From Pseudevernia furfuracea (lineage: Eukaryota; Ascomycota; Lecanoromycetes; Lecanorales; Parmeliaceae): a stretch of 64,000 bases of DNA. Below are positions 1-11,559 of this stretch, in pieces. The notes under the pieces are model-generated. The model saw only the letters and a list, made by a program, of their open reading frames with translations. It did not search any database and had not been told where the DNA came from. The position numbers were made by a program, and so were the translations under genes. The DNA is taken from positions 38,392 to 102,391 of the forward strand of contig JAIUPT010000045.1 of assembly GCA_022315425.1 (NCBI GenBank), read 5' to 3'. Numbering within the stretch: the first letter of the stretch is position 1; each line of letters starts with the position of its first letter.

Positions 1-660
1 GAACCCGCCGCAAAGGCCAAAACAGCTGAAGATGACCATGCAGCAAACAGCATCACCGCCAGGACTGTACCCACCCAAGCACTAGTCAAACGCCACAAGC
101 ACTACCGCCACAGCCTGGTCACCTGGAGAGCAGCCAACAAGTGAAGAGTTCAGCCAGAATTGTCACAACTGAATCGCCCAGACGAGATCATATACACGGA
201 CGGAAGCAGAAAGGAAATCCCACGTATAGGTCACTGGCTCAGGAGTATACAGACAGTATACAGTACCCAAGCATGCACACCTGAGTCTCAAGGTGCATCC
301 AAATGAGCAGGGCATGCTGAACTATCAACAGGGCCAAACTGGTAGCGCTTCTGATAGCAGTGAGGCACTGCAGACCAGGAGTGAAAGAGAGCATAGCAAC
401 AGACTCGAAGTGCTCAATGCAGAAGGCATGCTCTAAAGGTCACCGCCATCAACAGTTGACGATTGCCACAAACCATTGCTCGAAGCGATTGAGCACAAGA
501 TCATGCAATGAGCACAGGCAGGGGATGAGACAATTCTGCTCAAAGTGAAATTGCATATAGGCATACACGGCAATGAGATGGCTGATAAGCAGCATGATTG
601 AAAAGCTGCAGAAGCTGTACAGTGTGCTAAATCACAACCCATATTCAAAGTTTGTTGCCC
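1..660 (+). pseudogene. LINE ORF2 remnant, RNase H domain
   Basis: Frame-broken remnant of the RNase H domain of a non-LTR retrotransposon. One frame runs from base 1 to about 330 with a single internal stop (142-144) and carries DEIIYTDGSRKE (from 181), the first catalytic Asp motif. A second frame (about 327-548) carries INRAKLVALLIAV and then IATDSKCSMQKAC, the third catalytic block. A third frame near 550-590 carries HIGIHGNEMADK, the typical C-terminal RNase H block. In the second block the usual catalytic Glu (INRAE) is Lys, so the domain would be inactive even with the frame breaks repaired. Order and spacing fit RNase HI of L1-like elements; the reverse transcriptase itself is not visible and may lie left of the window. 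From 600 to 840 the reading becomes unrecognisable. Confidence 0.75.
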
Positions 661-838
661 TCCCAGCTGATCCCCCAGAACACTTCTTCTGTGAATGGGC
701 CCCGCAGCGACTTGAAGGTGCCTGTAAGCAGCAGCAGCAAAGGGATCTTGTTGCTGAGAAGGAGTCTCCATCTGAATGTGTCAATGAGGTTGAGGGAGAC
801 GAGGACGTTCTGGGCATCTTACAAGGCATGTAACCCTA

Positions 839-2317
839 TCAAAGTTTGACCTTCTTCTGCTCACCTGTCATCAGCATCTCTAGCTGCCTGACCCTGCCTT
901 GAACCTGCGCTTCCGTAACTTCAGTAAGTAGTGCATACCATAACAAAGGGGTTGCTGTCAATTCACAAGCAATGCACACACAACACTGATGTGCAGGTTC
1001 ATCATAGCAAAACATCCATCCAAATTCAGCTGGTGTGTACTCTCGCTGCCGCTTGGGCCTTTCTTGGAAGAACGTTTGCAAGTACTTTCCACCATGGCCT
1101 GCATAGCCATCCCTGTCATCAAACCGCCCATGGTGCACCAATTGGCTCTGCAATAATACATGTATGACAGGTTGTCAAGCCAGTACCGAATACGTTGTCA
1201 TGATATGCTATAAAGCCAGTACTGAACATGTTGTGATGATATGCCTGCATGCATTCTCATTAAGAAGACACACTAATGATGTGTGAAAACAATTGCTGAT
1301 GCATGCCATTGGCCCAATAGTACCACAAGAGTCAAAACTATTTACAAAGCTGCATGCAGCTCACATAAGTGAAGTCATGGTAGCCAAAGCAGGCAACATG
1401 TCATTGCTGTCACAATATTGTGGCCTTTGTCTGAAGTCACTGTGACTGGTATAGACTGACTTGCCTGGGAATGTAGACTTGTGGAAGAAAGACGTAATGT
1501 CACCCTTCTTGGGTTTGCGTCGGCCCATTGCGTCTGCATACACCATCTCCTTGCGGTAACATGGCAGCCAAGCAAACTCATCCAACACGCTGTGCATGCC
1601 CTCAGAAGACATCTTCTGTCCATCTGCTGCACATACTAAATCCATCAGCTCTGGTGGCACGGCTTGCCTCTGGGTCAGGTGAAATGTGTACTTTTACTTT
1701 GGATGCATGCAGGTAGCTGCCTTATGACATCAGCATTGCTAGCGTGAAAGGAGGTTCCTGCAGCCCAGCATCTGTAACACATGCTCAGCATGTCTTGTGT
1801 TACAGATTCATGTTCAAGCAACGGTTGCTGCGGTAAAATGATGTTTACACGAACATAGGAGCCTTGTAGCATACAAACCCATGTGTATGTTGGGACTGCC
1901 AAGACTGTTTTGGGTCATGAGCAACAGACATGTGTATACAGGGTCAGGGGTCCCTGCTTACAAAGCTCAGCCCAGACGGTTCTGGATGGTGCAAGGTATT
2001 GCTGCATGTCATCAATGTACTTTGTCGGTGGACATAAGCACCCACAATCAGCAGACTAGCAAATAAAGTCAAGTTTCATGAATAGCATGCGCTAGCATCA
2101 TAGCCACCGTGGCCTATACGCATGTGCAAGTTGACGCATACTGCATTTGTGTCTCCAAACAGATGAGAAGATGTACTTTGTTAATGTCAATGAAGCGGCG
2201 AGGAGCCTTGACCCAGGAGTTAGAGGAGACGTCACAGGGATAGTGGCAATAAGGACAAGAAGAGCTATTGACTAAGACATATGTTCTCTGCTGGCAACAC
2301 CCAGAAACATATGGCAT
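839..2317 (-). pseudogene. Transposase-like gene remnant with zinc ribbon, several exons
   Basis: Coding-like pieces on the minus strand read in order: 2317-2120 (FAWMPYVSGCC, CPYCHYPC, then WVKAPRRFIDINKVHLLIC), about 1800-1690 (MCYRCWAAGTSFHASNADVI followed by RQLP), 1670-1480 (PELMDLVCAADGQ and YADAMGRRKPKKGD) and 1150-960 (FQERPKRQREYTPAEFGWMF). The paired CxxC motifs form a possible zinc ribbon, and the PRR-(V/F)-D and DVIRQLP grammar resembles a class of eukaryotic DNA-transposon proteins. That is recognition from memory, not a search, and the DDE-type residues are not identified. The first piece lies inside the left arm of the large inverted repeat and part of it recurs at 6892-6977, which supports a mobile origin. 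It could instead be a decayed host zinc-ribbon gene. Confidence 0.4.
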
Positions 2318-3108
2318 CCAGGCAAACAGGATGCTTACCGCAACATCACAAGCAGTACACAGGCTGATGGGCTGAAATACATGGCTGTAACACCTCTTTT
2401 ACGGGCTGATATGCATAACCAACACGCTTGATGTTGTCCACCACTATGCCTTACACTCTTTCAGGACAATTACGTCTTGGTGCTCTGCCTTGTATATGTG
2501 CCAGGACGGCTGCTTTTCCCCACTTTCGTACAGAGACTTCCTTGGGGCTGTCACAACAGGCATTTACCTGAATAGAACACTAAATGCTTCTGTGAGATGA
2601 GCACAACAAGCTTGCCAGCTGGTGTGACTTGGGATAACCTGTGGGAGGCTGGTCTGTTTTGGTTATGTATGCATGGCTCTGCTTTCCACTTTTGATAGGG
2701 TAAAGCAGTTTTGTGATGAGGACATGTTGTGTTATAAGCTATCTTCACTGCTTCAAGGTAGCTGGGGTTTCAAGCATTCATTTATTTTAGTAGCGCTCAG
2801 CTCAGATCTTGCAACTCAGAACAGATAGGCTTCACAGCTCAGCCGTGGATCCATGCTGAGCGCAAGCTCGGAGCGTCAAGGCACATGGTCGGGAACATGT
2901 TATGTACATAAGCAAGCCCGCAGCCAAGCACGCCGTTGATAAAAATGTTATTATCAGAAAGCAACATCAGTTGCCAGGAGTTTTCATAGGAGCCGTGCTT
3001 TGACGCAACATCTCACCGGCAAGCTGGAATCGATTGCGCCGAACACTGAACTCACATCCTTATCAAGCGCGCAGGAAATGGGCGGGGAATCCTAGCCGAC
3101 GAGTCCTG
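2265..3108. repeat. Left arm of ~840-bp inverted repeat
   Basis: The reverse complement of this segment matches 6144-6977 with roughly 90-95% identity by eye. Markers include the reverse complement of ATAAATGAATGCTTGAAACC, the poly-pyrimidine stretches around 2700 and the block at 3091-3108. Homology stops sharply at both ends: outside 2265 on the left and after 3108 on the right. Differences are mostly single-base length changes in short homopolymers. The outer end overlaps the first piece of the transposase-like remnant. The inner end stops about 125 bp upstream of the GT71 start, so the promoter of that gene would lie in or next to this repeat. No other gene is seen in 2318-3108. Confidence 0.85.
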
Positions 3109-3232
3109 GGGTGTCCTCGCCGTTCCTGGGGAGCGTCCTCAGATTTCAAATGAGCACTCATGAGGGAACGATTCAGCCAAACCCACCTTCAGCCGACGCC
3201 TGCCTTTGTTGCGAAAGCCCTGCCGATGCTGG

Positions 3233-4735
3233 ATGACACAAACGATGCACCGGATAACAAAACGTTTAGCTGGCCTAGCGGCGTGTATGGTCCTCGCCTG
3301 CGCTGGCAGCGCCATCATTGCTGGTCGACTGTACCAGTCAGGTGTGTTCACCAAAACGGAAGTCAGCACCAGTATGGCCGATCGGGTTGGCACTTGGATT
3401 GTGACTTTACTTTCAACAAAAGTATGCGCAGGTACCGCTGCAAAGCGCGGTGTCGCGAAAACATTGTTGCACACTCTGACAGATGTGGTAGACCCCACAA
3501 GCCTTGAGGGCCGACTGTACTACCTTGCTGAGAGTATGTATGGCAACCGCACTGAGCCACTTGACTGGCATGAAGAAGCGCAAATGCACGGACTCCTGGG
3601 TCAATACCTGGCACAAAAGTTCCCATACGGTTCTTCAAGAGAACCCGCGACCATTCAGAGCGGGTATCCGATGTTTGATTCGCTCGATGCAAAGCTTTGC
3701 CCGTGGATGCCAAAAACGTTTAAAAGTAGTCTGGAATGGAAAAAAAGCTTCCACGGTCGTGGCCTGGTTACGTCTGTACCGTCAAAATACTTGAGTTTAG
3801 CATTGACTGGTATTCGAGGCTTACGATCCACCCTCGGTGTTGACATGCCCGTCAGAGTATATTATGCTGATGATGACGACCTTTCGTTGGAAGATCGCCG
3901 GGCACTGGAAAGTATCGACAACGTTTTTGTTTGCAGCCTGTCCGAAATTTATCCCATGAGGCTTCAAGGTTTTCAAGTTAAACCCTTCGCTATGCTGGCC
4001 TCAGGTTTGCAGAAGTCATTTGGTTTGACGCAGACTTGTTGTTTCTGGTCAACCCCTGAGGTTCTTTTTAATAACGAAGATTACGACGAAACCGGCACTG
4101 GTCCTGTTTTCACGATAGAACTTTAGTCGGATGGGGATCGGTTGATGGCGCAAGCATTGACTGGCCGTGGGTTTCACCGTATTATTGGGCGAGGCAGCGA
4201 TTATTTGCGATCGAGCCCTGCTTTCGTAGGGCAAGCAGCAACATAGTGGACTCAAGTGCTGTGTGTGATGCACATGGTCCGCAATTTTTTGTCATGCTTG
4301 TCGTGGCCCAGTTGAATTTGAAATCCGACACCTATTCACACGTCTGGGGGGACAAGGAAACTTTCTGGTTGAGCTTCGAGATTTTAAGAAAGCGTTGGGC
4401 AATGACCGCTGGGGCATGAGTGGCATCACATTTATGCACAGAACAGACTCTGAGTGCACAGGTGATGCAGCTTGGAACAATGCAATTGGTGCCGATCTGC
4501 CTGCATGCGGTCATATGGGTCCTGGTGACATTGTTCACATGATTCACTTCAGTGAGAGCAAACATCGAGGGCCCCGCACCATTTATGGTCCCACCCATAG
4601 GCTTTGTACCCGATGTGAAATAGGTCCTGGTATGCAACTTGTGTGCGCTTCGAAGCTGATGAGCTTAGACAGTTTCAACCAAGCCAGATGGAGTTGTACA
4701 AGAATTACATGAAAATCCATATGCATAAAAAGTAA
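3233..4735 (+). CDS. GT71 alpha-mannosyltransferase (MNN1-like), frame-broken
   Basis: Type II membrane glycosyltransferase expected to add alpha-mannose to glycans in the Golgi. Starting at 3233 or at the next ATG (3245), a short basic tail is followed by a hydrophobic anchor (LAGLAACMVLACAGSAIIAG). The catalytic region shows GRGLVTSVPSKY, MPVRVYYADDDDLS, LQGFQVKPFAMLAS, then in shifted frames EVIWFDADLLFLVNPE (DxD), EDYDETGT, GDKETFWLSFE and NDRWGMSG, all in the order of the Mnn1 family. The C-terminus reads MELYKNYMKIHMHKK before TAA at 4733. About 500 codons, no intron. The frame breaks at about 4006, 4053, 4107, 4382 and 4625; each is explained by one base in a short homopolymer. The gene sits between the arms of a large inverted repeat. 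The family call is secure; whether the gene is functional is open. Confidence 0.85.
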
Positions 4736-4880
4736 ACACTGGGTTCAATTTTATACATTATCCTCCCAATTAATAACTACCCAACTTAGTGCTCGTGGGC
4801 GATCAGTGACATGATACCCTATGCTGATCTGCAGAAGATCAAGACAATAATGAGTTCGCTGCTCTAAGCATGACAGTCAA

Positions 4881-4903
4881 CAAGGAGGGGGCCAAACTCT
4901 GGC
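4881..4903 (+). repeat. Dispersed repeat, GGGCCAAACTCTGGC family, short copy
   Basis: CAAGGAGGGGGCCAAACTCT followed by GGC matches the core of the longer copies near 11192, 11611 and 14727. Homology beyond the core is weak here. Confidence 0.5.
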
Positions 4904-5949
4904 ACTGATGGTAGCACAGCTTCCAGACTGCAGTTCTGCTGATGCTATGGCAGCCAAACATACAGGATTCGGAGCTGCATTTGAACAGAAGCACAGTGGA
5001 GCTTTTCCTAAAAGGACAAGGTCATTCCACTGCTAACTTGAAAGAGCAAGATAAAACTCAACGCCTCTGTGCTTAGTCGAATTCAAGTTCAGGCTTTCTG
5101 ACTGAGACATTCTCTTAGGATTTAGAGTTGAGACATTCTTTTAGTAGCTACAGGCTTTCGGTCATTCTCGCTGGTTGGGCAAATTCAAAGATTGCTTGGC
5201 CGGCCAGTGACAAGCTTGACATGGCACAGGTGTGTGGATCTGCTGTCATGCCAAATTTAACTTGGTAGCACGCTTGCAATCAGGATAGCACTGCTGGTTG
5301 GTTTAATAATTCAGTATATGCGCTTGCTGTTGGCCGTGCACACAGTTGTGACCGCGCAGGCATGCTTGTTCGTTTCAAACAGCACGTTCGAAGTGTATCA
5401 CACGGAATCAGAACTGGTGGTGAGAAGGGCCAGAACAATGTCATGCCACGTCTGCTGAAGTGTTTGTCCTGCATATGCTGTTTGCTTGATCTGAACTTGC
5501 CTCTCACGGGCAATCGGCATGTGAGTCCAGTACATGTCACATTCAGGGGCATTTGCAACCATCAGGACCAGGCCGAGGCACCTAGAGGGATTGAGGGCGG
5601 GCTAAGCTTGTTCAGCTGTACTACCCAGGGTTCGACAGGGGTCCTAAAACCAGTAGGTTTGCCCACACCGGGTCGTGCTGGATGCGGTTTTGCGTGGGCA
5701 ACCAACTTGTCACAAAATTTCTGTGCGGGCAAGTAAAGTTGTCTGGATTGCACATGCAGCTATCGAAGGCATTACATCAAGCTTATTTAGTCTCAAACAG
5801 TTTTCTGGTACTGGCCTCGTCATCATCACTGGTGGTCTATTGCTGTTCCACAGACAACAACTTCATATCCATGCTCTGAGAAATCCTGCACATCTGCCTC
5901 ATCAGTGATTGCTATGAAATCACACTTCAGTCCTTGCCCGCGTGCTCTA

Positions 5950-6110
5950 CTCTGGCTCGGCCATTTTGCGTGGGTTTGCCCGCGTGGGGCGCAGTTTTTT
6001 TGAGGGGGCTACGCCCATGGATTGTGCCGATTTAGGAGGACAACCCCCTTCCGGCCTTCGGCCAAACGAGGGATGCCCTCTGCCTGCGCAGGATCTTGGT
6101 GGGCAGTCGA
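5950..6110. other. GC-rich hairpin block, possibly organelle-derived
   Basis: The block contains CGGCCTTCGGCC (GGCC stem, TTC loop) and GGGGGCTACGCCC, unlike the surrounding DNA in composition. Such short GC hairpins are common in green-algal organelle intergenic DNA, so an organelle insertion is possible. No organelle gene is recognisable, so this is only a suggestion. Confidence 0.2.
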
Positions 6111-6143
6111 ACTCTGGCTGGTAGGCCCAAGTTAGAGCAGAGA

Positions 6144-6977
6144 CAGGACTCGTCGGCTAGGATTTCCACGCCCATTTCCTGCGCGCTTGATAGGGATGTG
6201 AGTCCAGTTTTCGGCGCATCGATGCCAGCTTGCCGTGAGATGTTGCGTCAAAGCACGGCTCCTATGAAATACTCCTGGCAACTGCTATTGCTTCCTAATA
6301 TAAATATCTCTATCAACGGCGTGCTTGCTGTGGGGCTTGCTTATGTTCCCGACCCGTGTGCCTGACGCTCCGAGCTTGCGCTCAGCATGGAGTCCACGGG
6401 CTGAGCTGTGAAGCCTATCGTTCTGAGTTTGCGAGATCTGAGCTGAGCGCTACTAAAATAAATGAATGCTTGAAACCCCAGCTACCTTAAAGCAGTGAAG
6501 ATAGCTTATAACACAACATGTCCTCCTCACAAAACTGCTTTACCCTATCAAAGTGGAAAGCAGAGCCATGCATACATAACCAAACAGACCAGCCTCCCAC
6601 AGATTAGCTCAGGTCACACCAGCTGGCAAGCTTGTTTGTGCTCATCTCACAGAAGCGTTTAGTGTTCTATTCAGGTAAATGCCTGTTGTGACAGCCCCAA
6701 GGAAGTCTCTGTATGAAAGTGGGTACAGCAGCCGTCCTAGCACATATACAAGGCTAAGCACCAAGACGTTAATTGTCCTGAAAGAGTGTAAGGCATAGTG
6801 GTGGACAACATCAAGCGTGTTGTTTATGCATATCAGCCCGTAAAAGAGGTGTCACAGCCAGTATTTCAGCCCATCAGCCTCTGTACTGCTTGTGATGTTG
6901 CGGGTAAGCATCCTGTTTGCCTGGATGCCATATGTTTCTGGGTGTTGCCAGCAGAGAACATATGTCTTAGTCAATAG
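6144..6977. repeat. Right arm of ~840-bp inverted repeat
   Basis: Inverted partner of 2265-3108. It starts at CAGGACTCGTCGGCTAGG (6144) and ends at GTCTTAGTCAATAG (6977), where both copies diverge abruptly. The last part (6892-6977) translates to FAWMPYVSGCCQQRTYVLVN, the same exon fragment found in the left arm. The two arms and the 3.0 kb between them form a 4.7-kb structure around the GT71 gene. Confidence 0.85.
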
Positions 6978-7149
6978 AGCTACCGACAGCAGACATAACG
7001 ACACTGCTTGGCAACAGACTAGCGATAAGTTATCACTGACAAGGCCACGCAGTCCCCTGCACCTGTTGTTTTACTACGTCGCGGATTTAAAAGGGGTCAC
7101 TTTGGACCTGAGTCAATCATGTTTACTGTCTTGGGGGGCAACTGGGATT

Positions 7150-7970
7150 CAACAGACAAGAAGTTCAGGTTCAGTGAATTCATACAGACAAGATTTGCTT
7201 CCTACATGCAAAGTATTCCCTAAGGAAACCACCACATGCATTTGGTTCACACAAAGTCATGTCTGCAATGGTACAACAGTGCTGCAGGAGGTCTAAATGC
7301 TGTGACCTGATATGGCTGTATGCTAGGCAATCAAACACAAAGTGCTGCTCGTCCTCCACACAATCCAATGACTCGCACACATAGCCTGTCTGTCCTATCT
7401 AGGTGAACACCGTCTGCCAGCAGCCTGTGTCTACCTGCAGACCACAGCATCCCGTCCTAAACCTGCTGATTAGCCTTCTATTTGACACACCACTTGATAA
7501 CAGACAGATACTTTGCAGGAGTGTACTCAAGCTGGCGTTGTCCTATATAAACATCAAGCTGCTGTGCTGATCATCTGCAAAGTTACTCAAATGCATGCTG
7601 ATGCTTAGCCTTTCTACAACAGTTGGAATGTCAAAAAACGTGAAAAAAGCTGCTGCTATCCCAAACGACCATGCAGAGAGTCACCTAGATAGTACTAGTG
7701 CTTGCCAACTGTCTTTGACTGCTGTCTGATCCAAAGCAAAGCCATCAATCATTGCAAGCTTAACATGATGCACATTGTCAAGTGCAATTGTCCTATGATG
7801 ATAACGCAGAATCTGCTGCCAGAAGTGAACTTGCAATGGGAGCGACCCAACTCAGCTAAGACCGTCTCTGGTCGGACCATGTGATTTGCAATAGACTTCC
7901 TGACACCTAACAGACGTCTTAGAAAGTCCCAATGCAAAGCTTCCGCTGCTGCTCCGCAATCACTGTCCAC
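7150..7970 (-). pseudogene. LINE ORF2 C-terminal remnant
   Basis: Read on the minus strand, 7970-7749 gives EALHWDFLRRLLGVRKS and VLAELGR, and 7380-7180 gives CVEDEQHFVFDC followed by LAYSHIRSQHLDLL. This pair is characteristic of the region after the reverse transcriptase in L1-like non-LTR elements (H..FLR.LLGVRKS; VEDE.HF.FDC). A related fragment lies at 20455-21130. Near 7136-7185 the sequence resembles the extreme 3' coding end also seen at 60650-60900 and 12700-12860. The element is 5'-truncated at about 7970, right where the truncated Tc1-like copy A begins. Frameshifts and stops make it non-functional. Confidence 0.75.
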
Positions 7971-7981
7971 TCCCTTCGTCT

Positions 7982-9348
7982 GCAGCTGTTCACCTCAAGC
8001 AAGACCACCAGAATTGGTCGTACTCCAAAATTGGCAAGAAAATTGGCTGCAGTCACAAGTTTTGTCAGCAGATGGGTGGCAAGACACCAGGCAGGGTAAA
8101 GGTGTCAGTGATCAGCAAAGGTCAGGTAGACCTCTCAAAGCTAGATGCTGATGCACAACAGCATATCTACATGGCAGCTCAGCTTCCAGAGTGCAGTAGC
8201 GCTGCTGATGTTGCAGCCAAAACTCAGCAAGCGAAGGGTCTGAAAATGAGCCCCAGCAGCATCACAAGGCTCCTGAGGAGGAAAGGGCTGCAGCACCTCA
8301 CAGCAAAGGTGGTGACAATGCTGACTGCCAGTCAGAAGCTAGCCAGAGTCAGACATGCTAGGGCAGCTCTCAGGAGAGAGCTTTGCTCATGGCGCAGGGT
8401 CATGATCACCGACAGCAAGTACTTCAGATTGCATACTAGTGGCAAACCAGCTGGCCGGTGGTGTACACCAGCAACAAGGGGCACTATTGCTAAACCTAAG
8501 CATAGCATTGCTGCTCAAGTGTACATGGGCATCAGCTATCATGGCACCACAAGTCTCAAGTTTGTGACAGGGACTCACAAACAGGTCAGCAAATACATCA
8601 ATCCCAAAACCAAGCTCCCCGCACAAGGGAGTGGCAAAAGATGAGTACACTGATGTGCTCCGTGACCACTTCAATTCCAGAGGGTAACAAGATGTTTGCA
8701 CATGCTGGCAAGTGGGCTGACAACTGGAAATTGCAGCAAGACAATGCTCCACCCCACAAGACAGCCACCAACATGGCCTTCAGTTGCTGACCATGTGCCA
8801 GCCGGTCATTTTCTGGCCTGGCCAGCAAACTCCCCTGATCTGTCCCCAATAGAGAATCTCTGGGCTTGGATGAACAGGCAGCTGCACAAGCATCACAAAC
8901 GCAAGAATGTGGAAGAGTTGAAAGAAAAGCTGGAACAAGTTAGGCAGTCCATTCCAGCTGGAATACTTGCACGCTGTTCTTTGATGGCATGAATGCCAGA
9001 ATGAAGCGGGTTCTTGACTTGACTGGTGACCACATAGGGAAGTGACTTAGGTCTTTTCCTTCCAGCACAGCATTGCAGGGTTGTTCCATGACAATTTAGG
9101 GAACAGCAGCTCATCAAGATTGTGTGTACCTCACTTGTGCCAGCTTGTGTAACTTGACAGCAAGCCTGTCTTGCCTGAGTGTATGAATGTCTGAAGCCTA
9201 ACTGTGAGTAAACAAGCCTAATTTTTGCAGTGTTGTTGCCACTGTGGGCACAAAGCCTTGATACAACATGATGCAATGCAGTGCATGCACCAAACTGGAT
9301 GTGTGCTTCCATTATAGCAGAACCCCTACAGCAGAATCACCGCTACAG
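7982..9348 (+). mobile_element. Tc1/IS630-like DNA transposon copy A, 5' truncated
   Basis: Homologous to copy B from CTGTTCACCTCAAGC (7985) to the shared 3' end CAGCAGAATCACCGCTACAG (ends 9348). The transposase reads through several frames to a stop at 9043-9045. Motifs: helix-turn-helix region (SKIGKKIGCSHKF), MITDSKYFRLH (first Asp), QQDNAPPHKTATNMAF (second Asp, codon 8740-8742) and WPANSPDLSPIENLWAWM (final Glu). This is the DDE catalytic core of Tc1/mariner/IS630 transposases. Frame breaks are mostly single-base homopolymer differences from copy B. The 5' end, including the start codon present in B, is missing at the junction with the LINE remnant. No 5' terminal inverted repeat is found. 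Confidence 0.85.
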
Positions 9349-9580
9349 AAGAGGTGTGATCAACCAGGCTGTGCAGCTGATCAAGGCAAGCTTTTGGTCT
9401 GCTGGTGCTTGGGTCGCTTGCCTGGCATCATTTTGCATGCTCGCACGCGTTGTACCGGACTTGTGTGAGCTGAGGCGGCGAATCGCATCACATACAGAAT
9501 TCCAGCAAACTTCAGTGCTCAAGTGATCACACAGCTTGCAGTGAGCAAGATGTTTCTGGTTCTACAGGCAACAGTCAAAC
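9349..9580. other. Spacer between tandem transposon copies
   Basis: These 232 bp have no counterpart after copy B and no coding signal. The reverse complement of the shared 3' end is not found here, so the 5' terminal repeat of copy B could not be defined. Confidence 0.4.
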
Positions 9581-10981
9581 ATGGTAAAGCAAAAGCACAT
9601 CACAGCCTCTCAGGAACTTCGTCTGAAAGCTGTTCACCTCAAGCGAGACCACCAGGATTGTGGCGTACTCCAAAATTGGCAAGAAAAATTGGCTGCAGTC
9701 ACAAGTTTGTCAGCAGATGGGGTGGCAAGACACCAGCAGGGTAAAGGTGTCAGTGATCAGCAAAGGTCAGGTAGACCTCTCAAAGCAGATGCTGATGCAC
9801 AACAGCATATCTACATGGCAGCTCAGCTTCCAGAGTGCAGTAGCGCTGCTGAGGTTGCAGCCAAACTCAGCAAGCGAAGGGTCTGAAAATGAGCCCCAGC
9901 AGCATCACAAGGCTCCTGAGGAGGAAAGGGCTGCAGCACCTCACAGCAAAGGTGGTGACAATGCTGACTGCCAGTCAGAAGCTAGCCAGAGTCAGAATAG
10001 CTAGGGCAGCTCTCAGGAGAGAGCTTTGCTCATGGCGCAGGGTCATGATCACCGACAGCAAGTACTTCAGATTGCATACTAGTGGCAAACCAGCTGGCCG
10101 TGGTGTACACCAGCAACAAGGGGCACTATTGCTAGACCTAAGCATAGCATTGCTGCTCAAGTGTACATGGGCATCAGCTATCATGGCACCACAAGTCTCA
10201 AGTTTGTGACAGGGACTCACAAACAGGTCAGCAAATACATCAATCCCAAACCAAGCTCCCGCACAAGGGAGTGGCAAAAGATGAGTACACTGATGTGCTC
10301 CGTGACCACTCCATTCCAGAGGGTAACAAGATGTTTGCACATGCTGGCAAGTGGGCTGACAACTGGAAATTGCAGCAAAACAATGCTCCACCCCACAAGA
10401 CAGCCACCAACATGGCCTTCGTTGCTGACCATGTGCCAGCCGGTCATTTCTGGCCTGGCCAGCAAACTCCCCTGATCTGTCCCCAATAGAGAATCTCTGG
10501 GCTTGGATGAACAGGCAGCTGCACAAGCATCACAAACGCAAGAATGTGGAAGAGTTGAAAGAAAAGCTGGAACAAGTTAGGCAGTCCATTCCAGCTGGAA
10601 TACTTGCACGCTGTCTTTGATGGCATGAATGCCAGAATGAAGCGGGTTCTTGACTTGACTGGCGACCACATAGGGAAGTGACTTAGGTCTTTCCTTCCAG
10701 CACAGCATTGCAGGGTTGTTCGTGACAATTGGGAACAGCAGCTCATCAAGATTGTGTGTACCTCACTTGTGCCAGCTTGTGTAACTTGACAGCAAGCCTG
10801 TCTTGCCTGAGTGGATGAATGTCTGAAGCCTAACTGTGAGTAAACAAGCCTAATCTTTGCAGTGTTGTTGCCACTGTTGGGCACAAAGCCTTGATACAAC
10901 ATGTGCAATGCAGTGCATGCACCAAACTGGATGTGTGCTTCCATTATAGCAGAACCCCCTACAGCAGAATCACCGCTACAG
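9581..10981 (+). mobile_element. Tc1/IS630-like DNA transposon copy B
   Basis: The copy begins at ATG 9581 (MVKQKHITASQELRLKAVHL) with an N-terminal helix-turn-helix region, followed by GVSDQQRSGRPLKADADAQ, LTASQKLARVR, MITDSKYFRLH, VTGTHKQVSKYINP, SPIENLWAWM and LDLTGDHIGK before TGA at 10679-10681; the shared 3' end stops at 10981. About 365 codons, matching Tc1-family transposases. Reading needs a few one-base frame changes. The second catalytic Asp (QQDNAPPH in copy A) is Asn here (AAC, 10379-10381), which should abolish activity. Copies A and B are about 95% identical by eye and lie head-to-tail, suggesting a tandem duplication or nested insertion. Confidence 0.85.
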
Positions 10982-11159
10982 TTATAGGCATATGTAATGT
11001 CCAGCACGTTTGCATTTCCCAGTGTGATTACACAGGATGCTACGCCAGATCATGCATGCAGCATGACTCACCATACTGACAGCATGATTCTATGTGCATG
11101 ACTCAATCTGAAAACTCAGAATCCCTTTGAAATTTTGAACCACAGACAAAACAGTAGGA

Positions 11160-11350
11160 AAGGCTGACGCAGTCAGCAGTCTGCAGTCAAAGTCAAGGGG
11201 CAAGGGAAGGGCCAGACTCTGGCAATTTTTTTGCACAACCTGTGCACAGGTAAGTCTGGTGTGCTGTAAACCACTGCAAGTTGCTGCTCTGAAAACAAAG
11301 GTGTACTGCCTGTACAGCCTCACCCTCTGTCAGAGGAGAGTCTTTGCTAC
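11160..11350 (+). repeat. Dispersed repeat, copy at 11.2 kb
   Basis: It contains AGTCAAGGGGCAAGGGAAGG then GCCAGACTCTGGC, a short gap, CTGAAAACAAAGG and CTCTGTCAGAGGAGAGTC. The same order of blocks occurs at 11560-11760 and, more diverged, at 14670-14960. Confidence 0.6.
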
Positions 11351-11559
11351 TTCTTGTGCAACGCCTCCTGTTTGCAGCTCGCTGCTTTGCTGCAAAATTC
11401 TGGATACTACAGTGGGGCCCATAAGTCCTGATCAGGACATTTGCATCGCTGGAGATGGTAAAGTACATTGCAATGCAAGACCAACACAACCCATTGAGTC
11501 AGCATGGTGTTGCCTGTTACGTGACCAAGTTGGAAGCAAAAGCTTTAGACTTTTGGGGT

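Larger units (their letters stand above)
4736..6143. other. Non-coding stretch between GT71 and right repeat arm
   Basis: No protein is recognised. The stretch holds a partial copy of a dispersed repeat near 4881-4903, a direct echo of TTTTGCGTGGG at about 5687 and 5963, and a GC-rich hairpin-forming block at 5950-6110. A 124-codon open frame at 5362-5736 has no recognisable motif and no support beyond its length. Confidence 0.5.

Noticed and set aside
9349..9580. 5' terminal inverted repeat of the Tc1-like copy B
   Set aside because: The reverse complement of the shared 3' end (CTGTAGCGGTGATTCTG) is not present in this spacer.
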